39,290 nucleotides of DNA from Myxococcales bacterium (GCA_947473045.1 CANJCO010000050.1:1-39290), one strand, 5' to 3'. Counted from the stretch's first letter, positions 26,437-36,312 are shown. Made by a program: numbers and translations. Notes: a model not told the origin generated them from the letters alone.

Positions 26437-27914
26437 GTTTTTCGATGATGCCCACTTCCGTTGCCGTGCGCGGCGCGCTCGCGTTCGCCCTGTTTTCGGC
26501 CCGCGCGCTCGCCGACGACGCGCCTGCCGCTCCCGCCGAAGCGTTGTCAGCTCCGGCAGCCGCCGCTCCTTCGCCCCCGGCAGCGCCCGCCGTTGCGCCG
26601 TCGGTCGCAGACGCGGGGCGCTTCGAGTTCGGCTCCTACGGCCGCGTGCGCATCGCGAGCGACCTGCGTGGCGGCGTGGGTCGCACCGTGAACGTGGTGG
26701 CGAACGGAACGCGCATCGACGAAGACAGCTACGCGGAGCTCGAGCTGCGCCGCGAAGACACCTGGAAGGGCGGTGCGACCACGAAGGTCGTCGCCACCCT
26801 CGCCCTGTTTTCGCCGTTTTTTCACTTCAGCGGCCGCCCCGAACAGCAGCTCGCAGTGCGCAACCTGTTCGTTCAGGGCAGCGTCGGGAGCCTCACGCTG
26901 TGGGGCGGATCGCGCATGTACCGCGGCGATGACATCTACCTGCTCAACTGGTGGCCGCTCGACAACCAGAACACCCTCGGGGGCGGCGCCGCCTACGCGA
27001 TCGGGCCCGACACTACGCTCGCAGCCCATGTGGGAATGCAGCGCCTCGACAACGCCTACCAGTCGCAGCAGGTGCTCGCCGTGGCGCCGTTCGGCAGCGG
27101 CACCGTCGCCGTGCAGCAGCTCGACCGACCCCGCACGATCGAGAGCGTGAAGTTCACGCAGCTGGTTCGCAACGGGCGCCTGTTCCAAGATCCGAAGGCG
27201 GGCTTCAAGTGGGTGCTCTACGCCGAGGCGCACCAGATTTCCGCGGGCGTCGCGCGCGATGCGCTCACCGCGCAAGATCGCGGGCTGCCGCAGGATTACG
27301 GCTTTTTGGCGGGCGCGCAGCTCGGTATCTGGTCGGGCGAGCGCGACACGCACCTCAACTTGTTTCTGCGTCACGCCCGAGGGCTGGCCGCCTACGATCC
27401 GCTGGCCGCGCCGCAGACGTTCGCCAACGACAAGTCCACGATGGGCACCACCGAGAGCCTTATTGCCCTCGGCGGTAACTACGAAAAAGAGGCGTTCGGA
27501 ATCGTTGGCGGGGCCTACCTTCGCGCGTTCCGCGACGGCGACCCCTCAGCGACCACCACCCAGAAATTCGACGAAGGCACCGTCGTGCTTCGCCCTCAGG
27601 TCTACCTGGGACAACACTGGGGCGTAGGCGGAGAAGCCAGCTTTCAGGCGCGGCGGCTCGCCGTCCCCGATCCCGAACAAACCTCCCAGCCGCTTACTGC
27701 GTCGCTGTGGCGGTTCGGCGTCATGCCCTATTTCTCGCCGGCGGGCCGAGGCACCTTCAAGCGCCCCCAGCTGCGGCTCGTGTACGTCGCCACCCTGCGA
27801 AGCCGCGGCGCGCAGGAGCTCTACGCCGCGCAGGACGTCTTCGCTCAGCGCAGCGTCGAGCACTTCCTCGGCCTGAACGTGGAGTGGTGGTTCAACTCGT
27901 CTTCGCAGCCGTGA
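26433..27914 (+). CDS. LamB-like maltoporin / carbohydrate porin
   Basis: 493 residues from a GTG that overlaps the previous TGA (GTGA); ATGs at 26445 and 26448 are alternatives. A signal peptide ends at ALA-DD, followed by a Pro/Ala linker. The rest alternates like an outer-membrane beta barrel (FEFGSYGRVRIASDL; LTLWGGSRMYRGDDIYLLNW; AGAQLGIWSGERDTHLNLF). It closes with VEHFLGLNVEWWF, the terminal strand typical of LamB-type porins. It probably lets maltodextrins made by the flanking amylases cross the outer membrane. The context, between two GH13 enzymes, is the best functional evidence. Confidence 0.85.
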   Translation: MSFSMMPTSVAVRGALAFALFSARALADDAPAAPAEALSAPAAAAPSPPAAPAVAPSVADAGRFEFGSYGRVRIASDLRGGVGRTVNVVANGTRIDEDSYAELELRREDTWKGGATTKVVATLALFSPFFHFSGRPEQQLAVRNLFVQGSVGSLTLWGGSRMYRGDDIYLLNWWPLDNQNTLGGGAAYAIGPDTTLAAHVGMQRLDNAYQSQQVLAVAPFGSGTVAVQQLDRPRTIESVKFTQLVRNGRLFQDPKAGFKWVLYAEAHQISAGVARDALTAQDRGLPQDYGFLAGAQLGIWSGERDTHLNLFLRHARGLAAYDPLAAPQTFANDKSTMGTTESLIALGGNYEKEAFGIVGGAYLRAFRDGDPSATTTQKFDEGTVVLRPQVYLGQHWGVGGEASFQARRLAVPDPEQTSQPLTASLWRFGVMPYFSPAGRGTFKRPQLRLVYVATLRSRGAQELYAAQDVFAQRSVEHFLGLNVEWWFNSSSQP

Positions 27915-27925
27915 GGAAAGCCAGT

Positions 27926-29761
27926 ATGCGCGTTTTAGTTCTCGGCCTCGGAGCCATCGCAGCCCTCGCCGTGGTCGCCACCCACACAACAGCCTGCGTG
28001 CAGATCCCCGACCAGGGCAAGCAGCCGGCGCTCGCCACGCACGTCGTCGACTGGCGCGATGAGGTGATCTACCAGGTGCTGATCGATCGCTTCGCCGACG
28101 GAAACATCAACAACAACTTCGGCGTGAGGCCCGGTGCGCTCGCGCGGCACCAGGGCGGCGACTGGCGCGGGCTCGAAGATCACCTCGGCTACCTGCAGGA
28201 AATGGGAGTCACCACATTGTGGATATCTCCCATTGTGAAGAACGTGGAGACCGACGCCGACGTCGACTCGTATCACGGCTATTGGGCGCAAGATCTCACC
28301 CAGCTCAATCCGCATTTTGGCGACCTCGCCTCGCTGCGGTCGCTGGTGGCGAGCGCCCACGATCGCAACATGAAGGTCGTGCTCGACATTGTGACCAATC
28401 ACATGGGGCAGGCCTTTTATTATGACATGAACCTAAACGGTCACCCCGACATCTACATCGGCGGCACCGGCACGACCTCGCCCCTCACGCGGGTCAGCGA
28501 GTACGATCCCGACTGGGACGCGCGCGGGGTTCAGGCGCAGACTTCGCTCGGCCTCGATGGCCGGGCCCCGATGATTTTCATCGACGATCCCGCGATCAAC
28601 CGCGTGCCGCCCGGCTGCATCGACACCCTGTCGCCCGACGGGCGGTGCATCCTCGGTTCGCCGCGCGGGTACCACGGCTTTGGCCGCATTTTGAACTACG
28701 ACGACGACAAGCAGCGCATGCTCGGCGACTTTCCGGGGGGCCTGAAAGACGTAGCGACTGAGCTCGACGAAGTGCGACAGGTCATGATCGACAGCTACGC
28801 GCGCTGGGTCGAGCTGCTCGACCTCGACGGCTTTCGCATCGACACCGTCAAGCACGTGGAGCACGAGTTTTGGCAGGTGTTCTCGAAGGCGGTCAGGCAG
28901 CGCCTCGCCGCGCAGGGCAAGGCGAACTTTCTCATGTTCGGCGAGGCCTTCGACGGAAACGACGAGCTGCTCGGCAGCTTCACGCGCCCGGGCGAGCTCG
29001 ACAGCGTCTTTTATTTCTCACAGCACTTTCAGGTGTTTCGCGACGTGTTCCAAAACGCCCACGACGTGAAGGCGCAAAAGGGAACCTCCCAGATCAAGAC
29101 CCTTTGGGAGTCGCGCGCGAAGAGCTATGGCTCCGCGCCGCAGGAAAACGGGATTGGCGTCGCACCCACAAAAGCGCTCGTGAACTTTCTCGACAACCAC
29201 GACGTGAGTCGTTTTCTGTTCGAGGCGCAGGGCGACGTGCCGGCGCTGCGAAACGCGCTCACCCTGCTGCTGACCGAGGACGGAATTCCGTGCGTCTATT
29301 ACGGCACCGAGCAGGACTTCGCCGGCGGAAATGACCCGGCCAACCGCGAAGTGCTGTGGACCACCGGCTTTGCGACGACCGGCGACACGTTTCGGCATGT
29401 CTCGAAGCTCGCGGGGCTGCGGCGCGATTATGTGGCGCTGCGGCGCGGTGACACGAAGGTGGTCTATGCGACCGACCATGTTGGCGACGAGTCCGACGCG
29501 GGCGTCTTTGCCTTCGAACGCGCGGCCGGCGACGCGGGCGCCAGCTATGCCCTGGTCGTGATGAACACCAACGCGCGGCATAAGAGCACCACCTCGGACG
29601 CGTCAGGAATGAAGGTGAACGCGGCCGCGGGCAGCTCGCTCGTTGACGTGCTGGACCCTGCCCGGACTGCCTATGCCGTGGGCAGCGACCAGACCCTTCG
29701 CCTCACGCTCGGCGCGCAGTCTGCGATGGTGCTGGTGCCCAGCGGGCAGGTCGTTCACTGA
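27926..29761 (+). CDS. GH13 alpha-amylase lipoprotein
   Basis: 611 residues. The N-terminus [18 protein letters not shown] ends in a lipobox (TTAC), so it is lipid-anchored. The ATG has AGGAAAG 5 nt upstream and lies 11 bp after the porin stop. All four GH13 regions are canonical: [14 protein letters not shown] with nucleophile Asp306, GEAF with acid/base Glu340, and DNHD with Asp426. Insertions after region I carry a possible metal-binding loop. It cleaves internal alpha-1,4 bonds or maltodextrins; the exact specificity (alpha-amylase, neopullulanase or cyclomaltodextrinase) cannot be read. With the porin and the GH15/GH13 protein it forms a starch-use unit. Confidence 0.92.
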   Translation: MRVLVLGLGAIAALAVVATHTTACVQIPDQGKQPALATHVVDWRDEVIYQVLIDRFADGNINNNFGVRPGALARHQGGDWRGLEDHLGYLQEMGVTTLWISPIVKNVETDADVDSYHGYWAQDLTQLNPHFGDLASLRSLVASAHDRNMKVVLDIVTNHMGQAFYYDMNLNGHPDIYIGGTGTTSPLTRVSEYDPDWDARGVQAQTSLGLDGRAPMIFIDDPAINRVPPGCIDTLSPDGRCILGSPRGYHGFGRILNYDDDKQRMLGDFPGGLKDVATELDEVRQVMIDSYARWVELLDLDGFRIDTVKHVEHEFWQVFSKAVRQRLAAQGKANFLMFGEAFDGNDELLGSFTRPGELDSVFYFSQHFQVFRDVFQNAHDVKAQKGTSQIKTLWESRAKSYGSAPQENGIGVAPTKALVNFLDNHDVSRFLFEAQGDVPALRNALTLLLTEDGIPCVYYGTEQDFAGGNDPANREVLWTTGFATTGDTFRHVSKLAGLRRDYVALRRGDTKVVYATDHVGDESDAGVFAFERAAGDAGASYALVVMNTNARHKSTTSDASGMKVNAAAGSSLVDVLDPARTAYAVGSDQTLRLTLGAQSAMVLVPSGQVVH

Positions 29762-29788
29762 CCCGCCCTCCCCCCGCGAACGGGTCGC

Positions 29789-30937
29789 TCAGTTGGCTGG
29801 TTTGACCGCCACGTGCGGAACCTTCTTCGCTTCCGCGGCGGCCGCGCCCGCCTTCGCGGCGCTCTCGGCTTTTGCTTCGGCCGCCTTGGCGTCCGCCTTG
29901 CCCTCGGCCTGCGTTGCGCCGCGCTTGATGCCGTGCTTCTGCAGCACGAGGCCTTCGAGCTTGTCCATCAGCTCGGGGTGCTGCTCGAGGTAAGTCTTGG
30001 CGTTTTCGCGGCCCTGACCGATGCGCTCGCCGTTGTACGAAAACCACGCGCCGCTCTTTTCGACGATGTTGAGCTCGCTGGCGAGATCGATGAGGTCGCC
30101 TGAGCGCGAGATGCCCTGACCGTAGAGAATGTCGAACTCGACCTCGCGGAACGGGGGCGCCATCTTGTTTTTGACGACCTTGACGCGCGTGCGGTTGCCG
30201 ATGACCACGGGGTCTTTGGTGCCCGACGCGGCGGCCTCTTTGATCGCGCCAATGCGCCGGATATCGAGCCGCACGCTGGCGTAGAACTTGAGTGCGTTGC
30301 CTCCCGTGGTGGTCTCGGGTGAGCCGAACATCACGCCAATTTTCATGCGGATTTGGTTGATGAACACGAGCAGGCAGTTGCTGCGCGCGACCGTGGAGGT
30401 CAGCTTGCGAAGCGCCTGACTCATGAGGCGCGCCTGGACGCCGACGTGGCTGTCGCCCATGTCGCCCTCGATTTCGGCCTTGGGAACGAGCGCCGCGACC
30501 GAGTCGACGACGACGATATCGACCGCGTTGCTGCGCACGAGCATGTCGGCGATTTCGAGCGCCTGCTCGCCGTAGTCGGGCTGCGACACGAGCAGCTCGT
30601 CGGTGTTTACGCCGAGCTTGCGGGCGTAGGCGGGATCGAGCGCGTGCTCTGCGTCGATGAAGGCCGCGACGCCGCCGGCGCGCTGTGCGCTCGCGATGGC
30701 GTGCAGCGTGAGGGTGGTCTTGCCGCTCGACTCAGGGCCGTAGATCTCGATGATGCGCCCCTTGGGGTAGCCGCCGATGCCGAGCGCGAGATCGAGCCCG
30801 ATGCTGCCCGTTTGGATGACCCCGACGTCGGCGTTGAGGACGCCGTCTTTCAGGCGCATGATGGAGCCCTTGCCGTACTCTTTCTCGATGGAGGCGAGGG
30901 CGAGCTCGATGGCTTTCTGGCGGTTCTTGTCTTCCAT
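29789..30937 (-). CDS. recA: RecA recombinase
   Basis: 382 residues. Walker A GPESSGKT is at 67-74, and the Walker B region reads [20 protein letters not shown]. Loop L2 is [20 protein letters not shown]. RecA forms filaments on single-stranded DNA for recombination and triggers LexA self-cleavage. The C-terminus is a long Ala/Lys/Glu-rich tail ([17 protein letters not shown]) rather than the short acidic tail of E. coli. The ATG is preceded by GAGGAG 7 nt upstream. Its promoter and LexA-like site lie at 30981-31010. It converges on the GH13 gene, with a weak GACCCG/CGGGTC hairpin (29760-29786) between. Confidence 0.98.
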   Translation of the reverse strand: MEDKNRQKAIELALASIEKEYGKGSIMRLKDGVLNADVGVIQTGSIGLDLALGIGGYPKGRIIEIYGPESSGKTTLTLHAIASAQRAGGVAAFIDAEHALDPAYARKLGVNTDELLVSQPDYGEQALEIADMLVRSNAVDIVVVDSVAALVPKAEIEGDMGDSHVGVQARLMSQALRKLTSTVARSNCLLVFINQIRMKIGVMFGSPETTTGGNALKFYASVRLDIRRIGAIKEAAASGTKDPVVIGNRTRVKVVKNKMAPPFREVEFDILYGQGISRSGDLIDLASELNIVEKSGAWFSYNGERIGQGRENAKTYLEQHPELMDKLEGLVLQKHGIKRGATQAEGKADAKAAEAKAESAAKAGAAAAEAKKVPHVAVKPAN

Positions 30938-30956
30938 GGCGGGGCTCCTCGGGACG

Positions 30957-32171
30957 TTGGGCGGTCGGGGTAGAAGGCAGAGTATACTGCTTACTTGTTC
31001 AGTATGGCAAGGGCTCTGCAACACAACGCGATCGGGCGCTGATTTTCGACGAATCGCGGCGGGCGCGCTTCAGGCAGGGCTGCTGCTCGCTTGCCACGAC
31101 GACGCCCCGAAGCCAACCCCCGCGGCGCAGGTGTTACCCCTCGCGCACGAGGTCGCCCCCGACGGCGCGATCGCGGCGACAGTCGTCGATCCGGCCGCGC
31201 CCGCAGGCGACCTGCTCGCCGACGTCGCCGCGTTTTCCTCGCTCGAAGCCTGCATCAAGCAGCGCGCGCCGCTCGATGCGGTCGTGAGCGATGCGCTCGC
31301 GAGCATCGGCTACGGTACGTTCGTGCGGGACGCCTGCCGCGTGCTCGAGGCGGCAAAGACGCGGGACGCGACGCGCTGCGCGTTAATCGACGCGAGCGCG
31401 CTGAAATACCGCTGTGAGAGCGTGGTTGCGGTCGTTGCCCGGCGCGCCGACGGATGCCCGCTCGCAGCGACGTCTTCGGAAGACGGTCGGGACTCCGTGT
31501 GCGTTGCGTGGTCGCTACGCAGCCGCGCGCTGTGTCGCGGGGCCGATGCGCGCTCGCGGACGCGTTGCGAGGCCGTCGTCGCGGGCGATGCAAAGCCGTG
31601 CGCGTCAATCGCGCTCGCAGAAGATCGTCGCGACTGCGCACGCGATGTGGAGCGCTGGCGGTCGATCGTCGCCGAGGGCGGCGCGCCTGCGATCGCGATC
31701 AAGGCGCCGTCGGCAACGCTTGAGGTCCACGGCGCAGACGGTCGCGCCGATCCCGCGCTCACCAGCTTCGACGCGTCGGGCGTGCTGTCTCGCGGGGTCG
31801 TGGTCGTGAAGGGGCCGCGCAGGTCCAGCCTTCGCGTCGGTGATCTGGAGGCGCTCGGCTCGCCAAGGGCGGCGTCGCCATCGTCGCGCGCGAAGCTCTC
31901 GTTTGCGCTCGATTTTGGCCCCGAGGCGTCTTCGCAGGCGTCGCTCCGTGATTTCAGCCTCAGCGTGCCGGGCGCGGCGGAGCTGTCCTGCGCGCCAGGC
32001 CGCTGCGAGCTCTCCGTGAAAGACGTGCGCGTCGATGCCTCGCGGGGCGGTGCCGTTTCGCTGTCGGTCGCGGGGCGCGTCGGCGTCTCTCCGCAGGCGT
32101 TTCAAGTCCGCGCGACCCTGTCGACGTTCGTGCGCGACGTCGTCGTCGAAGCCGCCCCTGCGCCGCGCTAA
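30957..32171 (+). CDS. Cysteine-rich lipoprotein-like protein of unknown function
   Basis: The frame is open to 32171. A hydrophobic stretch [11 protein letters not shown] forms a lipobox with an acidic/Pro linker after it. The next about 160 residues hold many regularly spaced cysteines (CIKQRAP, DACRVLE, TRCALID, YRCESVV, GCPLA, VCVAW, LCRGA, RCEAVV, PCASIA, DCARD), suggesting disulfides in an exported domain. The C-terminal half is probably beta-rich. No ATG/GTG/TTG lies between 30960 and the lipobox in this frame; TTG 30957 is the nearest upstream and would overlap the recA promoter. An ATC at 31053 sits just before the hydrophobic stretch. The start is therefore uncertain, and no function is assigned. 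Confidence 0.6.
   Translation: MGGRGRRQSILLTCSVWQGLCNTTRSGADFRRIAAGALQAGLLLACHDDAPKPTPAAQVLPLAHEVAPDGAIAATVVDPAAPAGDLLADVAAFSSLEACIKQRAPLDAVVSDALASIGYGTFVRDACRVLEAAKTRDATRCALIDASALKYRCESVVAVVARRADGCPLAATSSEDGRDSVCVAWSLRSRALCRGADARSRTRCEAVVAGDAKPCASIALAEDRRDCARDVERWRSIVAEGGAPAIAIKAPSATLEVHGADGRADPALTSFDASGVLSRGVVVVKGPRRSSLRVGDLEALGSPRAASPSSRAKLSFALDFGPEASSQASLRDFSLSVPGAAELSCAPGRCELSVKDVRVDASRGGAVSLSVAGRVGVSPQAFQVRATLSTFVRDVVVEAAPAPR
30981..31010 (-). promoter_or_regulatory. recA promoter with overlapping LexA-like palindrome
   Basis: On the minus strand TTGCCA and TATACT are separated by 18 bp, a good sigma70-type promoter 44 bp before the recA ATG. The inverted repeat ATACTG-N10-CAGTAT (30984-31005) fills the spacer and touches the -10. 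Its spacing equals the E. coli SOS box (CTG-N10-CAG). On the plus strand CTGCTTACTTGTTCAGT agrees at about 14 of 17 positions with the Myxococcus xanthus lexA motif as I remember it (CTRHAMRYBYGTTCAGS). Confidence 0.75.
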
Positions 32172-32187
32172 ATTCCCACGCCCGCGT

Positions 32188-32217
32188 TTGGGTGCAGCCA
32201 GGCATCTGGCGTATGAT
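32188..32217 (+). promoter_or_regulatory. Sigma70-like promoter of the 32226 gene
   Basis: TTGGGT and TATGAT are separated by 18 bp. The TATGAT lies 8 bp before the ATG, so the 5' leader would be only one or two nucleotides: a near-leaderless message. Confidence 0.45.
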
Positions 32218-32225
32218 TCACAGCC

Positions 32226-32762
32226 ATGCGGCGCGCTGGCCTTTTGATCGCGTTCGGAGCAGCGGCCTTCCCTGCGGCGGGAGTCGTAGCGTGCGCAGAC
32301 TTGCTCGGCGTCGATGATGGCCTGCCGCGCCGCGATGACGCGTCGGTTCGCGACGCAGTGTCGGCCGATGCGGCGTTCGAGGCCGCGCCGACCCTCGCGT
32401 GCGGGGCGACGACGTGCAACGCTGCCGCGGAGGCTTGCTGCCGAACGGCGATCGATGCCGGCCCCGACGCCGCATCATTTCAGTTTCGCTGCCTCGCGGA
32501 CGCCTCGGCGTGCACGTCGGACGGCGACGCCCTCTATGCTTGCGATCGGGGCGCGAGCTGCGCCGCGCAGGGTCATGCGGGTCAAGTGTGCTGCGGGCGC
32601 GGCGGGCCGACTTCAGGCTCGAGTTGCACGGCGCTCGGCGACTGCCTCGACGGCGGCAGGGTGCTCTGCGCGCCGGGCAACAACGCCGAGTGTCCGCTTG
32701 ATTCAGGGCTCACGTGTCAGGCGAGCGAGGTCAACAACGCAGGCTTCTCGGTCTGCAAATAA
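32226..32762 (+). CDS. Exported cysteine-rich protein, probable lipoprotein
   Basis: 178 residues with N-terminus MRRAGLLIAFGAAAFPAAG ending in a possible lipobox VVAC. The following ADLLGVDDG resembles exported proteins common in Polyangia. The mature part has many cysteines in pairs (CGATTCNAAAEACC; CTSDG; CDRGASC; VCCGRGG; CTALGDC; CAPGNNAEC; LTC; VCK), consistent with a small disulfide-rich surface domain. No enzyme motif is seen. It converges on the phosphoesterase gene; a 5-bp stem GCGCC/GGCGC lies between the stops. Confidence 0.75.
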   Translation: MRRAGLLIAFGAAAFPAAGVVACADLLGVDDGLPRRDDASVRDAVSADAAFEAAPTLACGATTCNAAAEACCRTAIDAGPDAASFQFRCLADASACTSDGDALYACDRGASCAAQGHAGQVCCGRGGPTSGSSCTALGDCLDGGRVLCAPGNNAECPLDSGLTCQASEVNNAGFSVCK

Positions 32763-32791
32763 GCAGACAGGCGCCTCGGGCGCTGCGCGGA

Positions 32792-33529
32792 CTAAACGCC
32801 GATGAACAGCCGGTGCGCGAAGTTGCGCTCGAGCTTCGCGCGGAGCACTTTGTCGGCCGCCAGCTCGATGTCGTACTCGATGCGCTTGAACTCGAACCGC
32901 TTCTCGTCGCTGTCGTAAATCGTGTAGCTCGCGCGATTGTCGAAGTCGCGCGGCTGCCCGACCGAGCCCACGCTGACGATGTATTTCTTGCCCTCTTCGA
33001 GCACGAAATCGACCGACGGAAGCTCCTCGACGCCGCTCTTCGTGAGCGCAAACACCTTGCAGAGGTGCGAGTGACCGATGAGCGTCAGGTGGCCGAGCTT
33101 TTCGTAAATGGCGATGCACTCGCGGGCCTGCTCGGGCGCGAAGATGTACTCGAACTCTTCGAGGCGAACCGGCGAGCCGTGGCACAGCAGGAGGTTAATC
33201 TCGCTGAGCATTTCCTGGTACGGCAGCGTCTTGAGCCACGCCATGTTTTCGGCGGAGATCATCGACGCGTGTGCGTCGAGCGCGTGCCGCGCCGCCTCGT
33301 AGTAGTACGAGTAGTCCATGCGCCCGCCGACCGCCGCGTCGTGGTTGCCGAGGATCGTCTTGCGGGCTACGTGCCGCACGATGTCGGCGCACTCGTTGGG
33401 AGAGCCGCCGTAACCGACCGTGTCGCCGAGGCAGTAGTACGTATCGATGCGCTCGCTGCGGTACGCCTCCAATACGGCCGAGAGGGCCTCGTAGTTGGCG
33501 TGGACGTCGCTGAAAATGCCGAGGCGCAT
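32792..33529 (-). CDS. Calcineurin-like metallophosphoesterase
   Basis: 245 residues, cytoplasmic. Metal-binding motifs appear in order: FSDVHAN (Asp8, His10), CLGDTVGYG, LGNHDAAVGG, LCHGSP and IGHSH. This is the YfcE/MJ0936-like branch of calcineurin-like phosphoesterases, which hydrolyse phosphodiesters with two metals. The true substrate is unknown; some relatives act on nucleotides or RNA. ATG 33529 is chosen over TTG 33541 because the motif-bearing strand begins there (MRLGIFSDVH). It is divergent from the gene at 33598. Confidence 0.9.
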   Translation of the reverse strand: MRLGIFSDVHANYEALSAVLEAYRSERIDTYYCLGDTVGYGGSPNECADIVRHVARKTILGNHDAAVGGRMDYSYYYEAARHALDAHASMISAENMAWLKTLPYQEMLSEINLLLCHGSPVRLEEFEYIFAPEQARECIAIYEKLGHLTLIGHSHLCKVFALTKSGVEELPSVDFVLEEGKKYIVSVGSVGQPRDFDNRASYTIYDSDEKRFEFKRIEYDIELAADKVLRAKLERNFAHRLFIGV

Positions 33530-33597
33530 GGGATTTCTCAAAGGCTAGGGTGTTTTGCGCGGGAACGCTAGCTCTGGCGCGTGGTACATCGCCTGAC

Positions 33598-34254
33598 ATG
33601 GGCAATCCTCCCAACGTGAACAGCGGCCTCAACGGGGCCGGCGCCCATGACGACGAGGGGCCCGACGACGACCACGACGACGAAGCGCCGCTCGCCGAAG
33701 AAGAGGTGGCAGCACCGCCTGCCGAGGTGATCGAGCTCGCCGCTTCGTGCGTGCGCTTCGTGCTCTCGAAGTACAAAGTGACCCTCGATTTTACGTCAGA
33801 TACGCTGTCGCTCGTCGATCAGTACCTGCGCGACGCGCGAGCTGAGCTGGTGGTTCGTCCCGAGGCTTCGACGCTCATCGCGTCTGCGGCCGGCGCCTAT
33901 CTCGGCGAGGTCGTGAGGCGCCGCTTCGGGGGCTACTGGCGCGCGGTCGGGGACCCAAGCACCTGGCGCGTGATGCTCAGCCGGGTGTATCTCTCTTTTA
34001 ATCCCGTCGGCATGGCGCTCGAAGCCCTCGAGCTGCGCGATCAGGAGGGGTGGCACGCGCATGTGGCCCTCGGGCCCGGCGAGCGCGAGCTCATCGATGC
34101 GAGGCTCGCGGCGCTGCCCGAGGTCAGCGAAGAAGAGTATTTCGCGCCGTCGACCCGCTTCGACGTGCTCGAGGTCACCGTCGAAGCGCTGCGCGCGCAC
34201 ATGCACGACGGCGGCACTGGGGACGTGCGCTTTTCGCCAGACGATTACACCTGA
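33598..34254 (+). CDS. Hypothetical acidic protein
   Basis: 218 residues. The first about 35 are Asp/Glu/His-rich and probably disordered (DDEGPDDDHDDEAPL). A folded domain follows: CVRFVLSKYKVTLDF, then RPEASTLIASAAGAYLGEVV, then a central FGGYWRAVGDPSTWRV. The block 'YLGEVVRRRFGGYW' recalls small proteins of unknown function that measure peptide or phosphorelay partners, but no family is assigned. There is no signal peptide, so it is probably cytoplasmic. No Shine-Dalgarno is seen before the ATG. It converges on the lipoprotein gene at 34280. Confidence 0.75.
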   Translation: MGNPPNVNSGLNGAGAHDDEGPDDDHDDEAPLAEEEVAAPPAEVIELAASCVRFVLSKYKVTLDFTSDTLSLVDQYLRDARAELVVRPEASTLIASAAGAYLGEVVRRRFGGYWRAVGDPSTWRVMLSRVYLSFNPVGMALEALELRDQEGWHAHVALGPGERELIDARLAALPEVSEEEYFAPSTRFDVLEVTVEALRAHMHDGGTGDVRFSPDDYT

Positions 34255-34279
34255 CCCTCGCGACCAGTCGCGGAGCGCC

Positions 34280-35536
34280 CTACTTGGCGCCCGATCCTGC
34301 GTCGGCCGCGCCGAGCTCGCTCGAGCCTGGCGCGAACGTGGTCGCGGGTGGTTCGGCCTCGTCGCCGAGAAACGTGCGCCACTCGACCTGGTATTTTCCT
34401 CGCATCAGCCCCGAGAGATCGGTCTTTCCTCGCGGCGCGAGCCACGCCGCGGGGGCGCCGTCGATCCACGCGATTCGCAGCGCGTCGGTGGCGTTGGCGA
34501 GGGTGAGCGTCGCGCGCGGATCGCCCGGCGGAAGCGGCTGGGGACCGACCTCGATCGCCACCGTGTGCATCGACGCCAGCTCGCCCGCGGTCAGCATGAT
34601 CGCCGCCCACTCCCGCGGCACCGGGTCAGTCGTGAAGGCCGCGTTCTGGGGCGGAACCGCGAGCTGGGCTGCTCCCAGGTCCGATCGCCGTGAAAGCGCG
34701 AGGCCCTCGAAAACCAGCCCGCCGCGCGAACTCCAGCGCAGCTCGGCGCGCACGGGAACCTCGTCTGCCTGGGCGATCGCGGTCGAAGGCGGGGCGCCCA
34801 TCAGCTCGAGCAGCATCCGCGAAAGCAGCGCGCCCGCGTCTGCGCAGCCGTCGACCCGAGCCAGCTCGAAGGTGGCCTTCGCGCTTCGACTCGTGACCTC
34901 GACGCGCCTCGTCTTCAGGCCGAGCCTCTTCGGGCCGTCACCCCTGTTTTCGGCGGTCGCCATGGCTGTGGGCGCCACGTCGAGGCGTCGCTCTCCGAGC
35001 CAGGCGCGAAGGGCGCCCGATGGCAGCACGCGGTAGTGCGCCAGCGAAGGCTCGACGAGCAGGTGTCCGTAGCGATCGGCGCGCCCACGCAGCTCCCAGC
35101 CCTCGGGCACGAGCCAACCGGGTCCCGTGAGCCGGGCGCGAATGCGCGTGGGGATGAGGTCGATCTGCAGGCGCGGGTCGAGGCGCTTGCGTGCGCCCTC
35201 GATGGCCTGGACGGAGACCTCCGGCGCGCGCGTGATGGCGGGGGGATCGATGGGCCGCAGCGCCGCAACAAGCGTGTAGGTTGCAGGCGTTCCCGCGTCT
35301 CGTCCGGGTGCAGTCGCCGTCGGCGTGTCGCGCTCGATCGGCTCGTCGGCGCGCATCGGCGTCGGCGGCGGCCCTGCGTCTACTGCTGGAGGTGACGCGG
35401 CCGTTCTCGCCAGGGGCGTCGCGATCGGGGCGGGCTCGGCTGTGGCCTGGGGGCTGGCCTGCGCGTCTGACAGCGCGGCGCCCGATGCGGGCGACCGGCA
35501 GGCTGCCAGCGCGAAGAGGAGCAAAAAGCAGCGCAC
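34280..35536 (-). CDS. Lipoprotein of unknown function
   Basis: 418 residues from a GTG: the N-terminus MRCFLLLFALAAC is a lipobox signal. Residues about 20-80 are an Ala/Pro/Thr-rich linker. The remainder (PEVSVQAIEGARKRLDPRLQ ... GPGWLVPEGWELRGRADRYG) looks folded with mixed strands, and no family is recognised. It lies 23 bp after the HAD hydrolase on the same strand and is probably co-transcribed with it. A much longer open frame upstream overlaps the HAD gene and is Arg/Pro-rich, so it was not used. Confidence 0.75.
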   Translation of the reverse strand: MRCFLLLFALAACRSPASGAALSDAQASPQATAEPAPIATPLARTAASPPAVDAGPPPTPMRADEPIERDTPTATAPGRDAGTPATYTLVAALRPIDPPAITRAPEVSVQAIEGARKRLDPRLQIDLIPTRIRARLTGPGWLVPEGWELRGRADRYGHLLVEPSLAHYRVLPSGALRAWLGERRLDVAPTAMATAENRGDGPKRLGLKTRRVEVTSRSAKATFELARVDGCADAGALLSRMLLELMGAPPSTAIAQADEVPVRAELRWSSRGGLVFEGLALSRRSDLGAAQLAVPPQNAAFTTDPVPREWAAIMLTAGELASMHTVAIEVGPQPLPPGDPRATLTLANATDALRIAWIDGAPAAWLAPRGKTDLSGLMRGKYQVEWRTFLGDEAEPPATTFAPGSSELGAADAGSGAK

Positions 35537-35559
35537 CGGCCGTAGCCTACCGCAAGGGC

Positions 35560-36303
35560 TCAGCGCGCGAAGTCGGAGATCACATGAACGAGCGCGGCGG
35601 GAGGCGGCGCGCCGGGCAGGTGCTGCGTGTCGAGCAGGCAAGACTCCGCGCCCGGAAAATGCGCGAGGAGCACGTTGCAGTTCGCAGGCTCGTTGTCGAA
35701 CACCGCGACGACCTCGCCGAGGCGGCCGAGATCGGGGCCAACGAGCCGTTTGAACGCTTCGTCGGGCATCAACGCATCGGGCTTGAGCACCAGCTCGGTG
35801 CCGACCACACCGATCGGAAAGCCGCTGTCGCGCAGGCTGGCGAAGGTGCCCGCCCCCATGAGCGGCAGGTCGCGTCCGGTGAAGTAGACGACAACCGCGC
35901 CTGCGTCGTAGCAGTCGCGCGCGAACGACACGGCGCCGGCGAGGGCGACGTCGAACTTCAGGTGGCTGTCGACGAAGAACCGGTCGCGCCAAAACGTCTC
36001 GGCCTGCGCCACCAGCTCGGTGCGCGTGACGCCGATGTTGGCGAGCGAGTCGGTGAGCAAATAGGCCATCTTGTTTGGCGTCGCTGCGCGCAGGCAGGCT
36101 GCGGCTTCGGGCTCGCGGTCAGCCCACTGCTCGGCGAGCTCATGGAGAATGGCGACCGTGCGCGGGCGGTTGTCGAACAGCGTGCCGTCGAGGTCGAACA
36201 CGATGACCGGGGGCACCCCGGCTTTGCGGTCGCGGCACCGAAGGACGATGCCTTCGAGCAGGTCGCGTTGTCGATCGGCAGCGAGGACGGCGTAGGCGCT
36301 CAT
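35560..36303 (-). CDS. HAD-superfamily hydrolase
   Basis: 247 residues. The catalytic motif I is FDLDGTLFDN with Asp37 (nucleophile) and Asp39. Motif II is VVYFTGRDLP, a conserved Lys occurs in LVLKPDAL, and the acidic motif is AVFDNEPANC. These define a haloacid-dehalogenase-type phosphatase; the substrate is unknown. The N-terminal extension of about 30 residues (VLAADRQRDLLEGIVL) is helical. A perfect TATAAT lies 9 bp before the ATG. It is the first gene of a two-gene unit with the lipoprotein at 34280. Confidence 0.85.
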   Translation of the reverse strand: MSAYAVLAADRQRDLLEGIVLRCRDRKAGVPPVIVFDLDGTLFDNRPRTVAILHELAEQWADREPEAAACLRAATPNKMAYLLTDSLANIGVTRTELVAQAETFWRDRFFVDSHLKFDVALAGAVSFARDCYDAGAVVVYFTGRDLPLMGAGTFASLRDSGFPIGVVGTELVLKPDALMPDEAFKRLVGPDLGRLGEVVAVFDNEPANCNVLLAHFPGAESCLLDTQHLPGAPPPAALVHVISDFAR

Positions 36304-36312
36304 AGGGCGCGC

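Noticed and set aside
34280-35992. Longer version of the lipoprotein gene reaching into the HAD gene
   Set aside because: The extension is Arg/Pro-rich and overlaps the HAD coding region; the lipobox signal begins at the GTG 35536.
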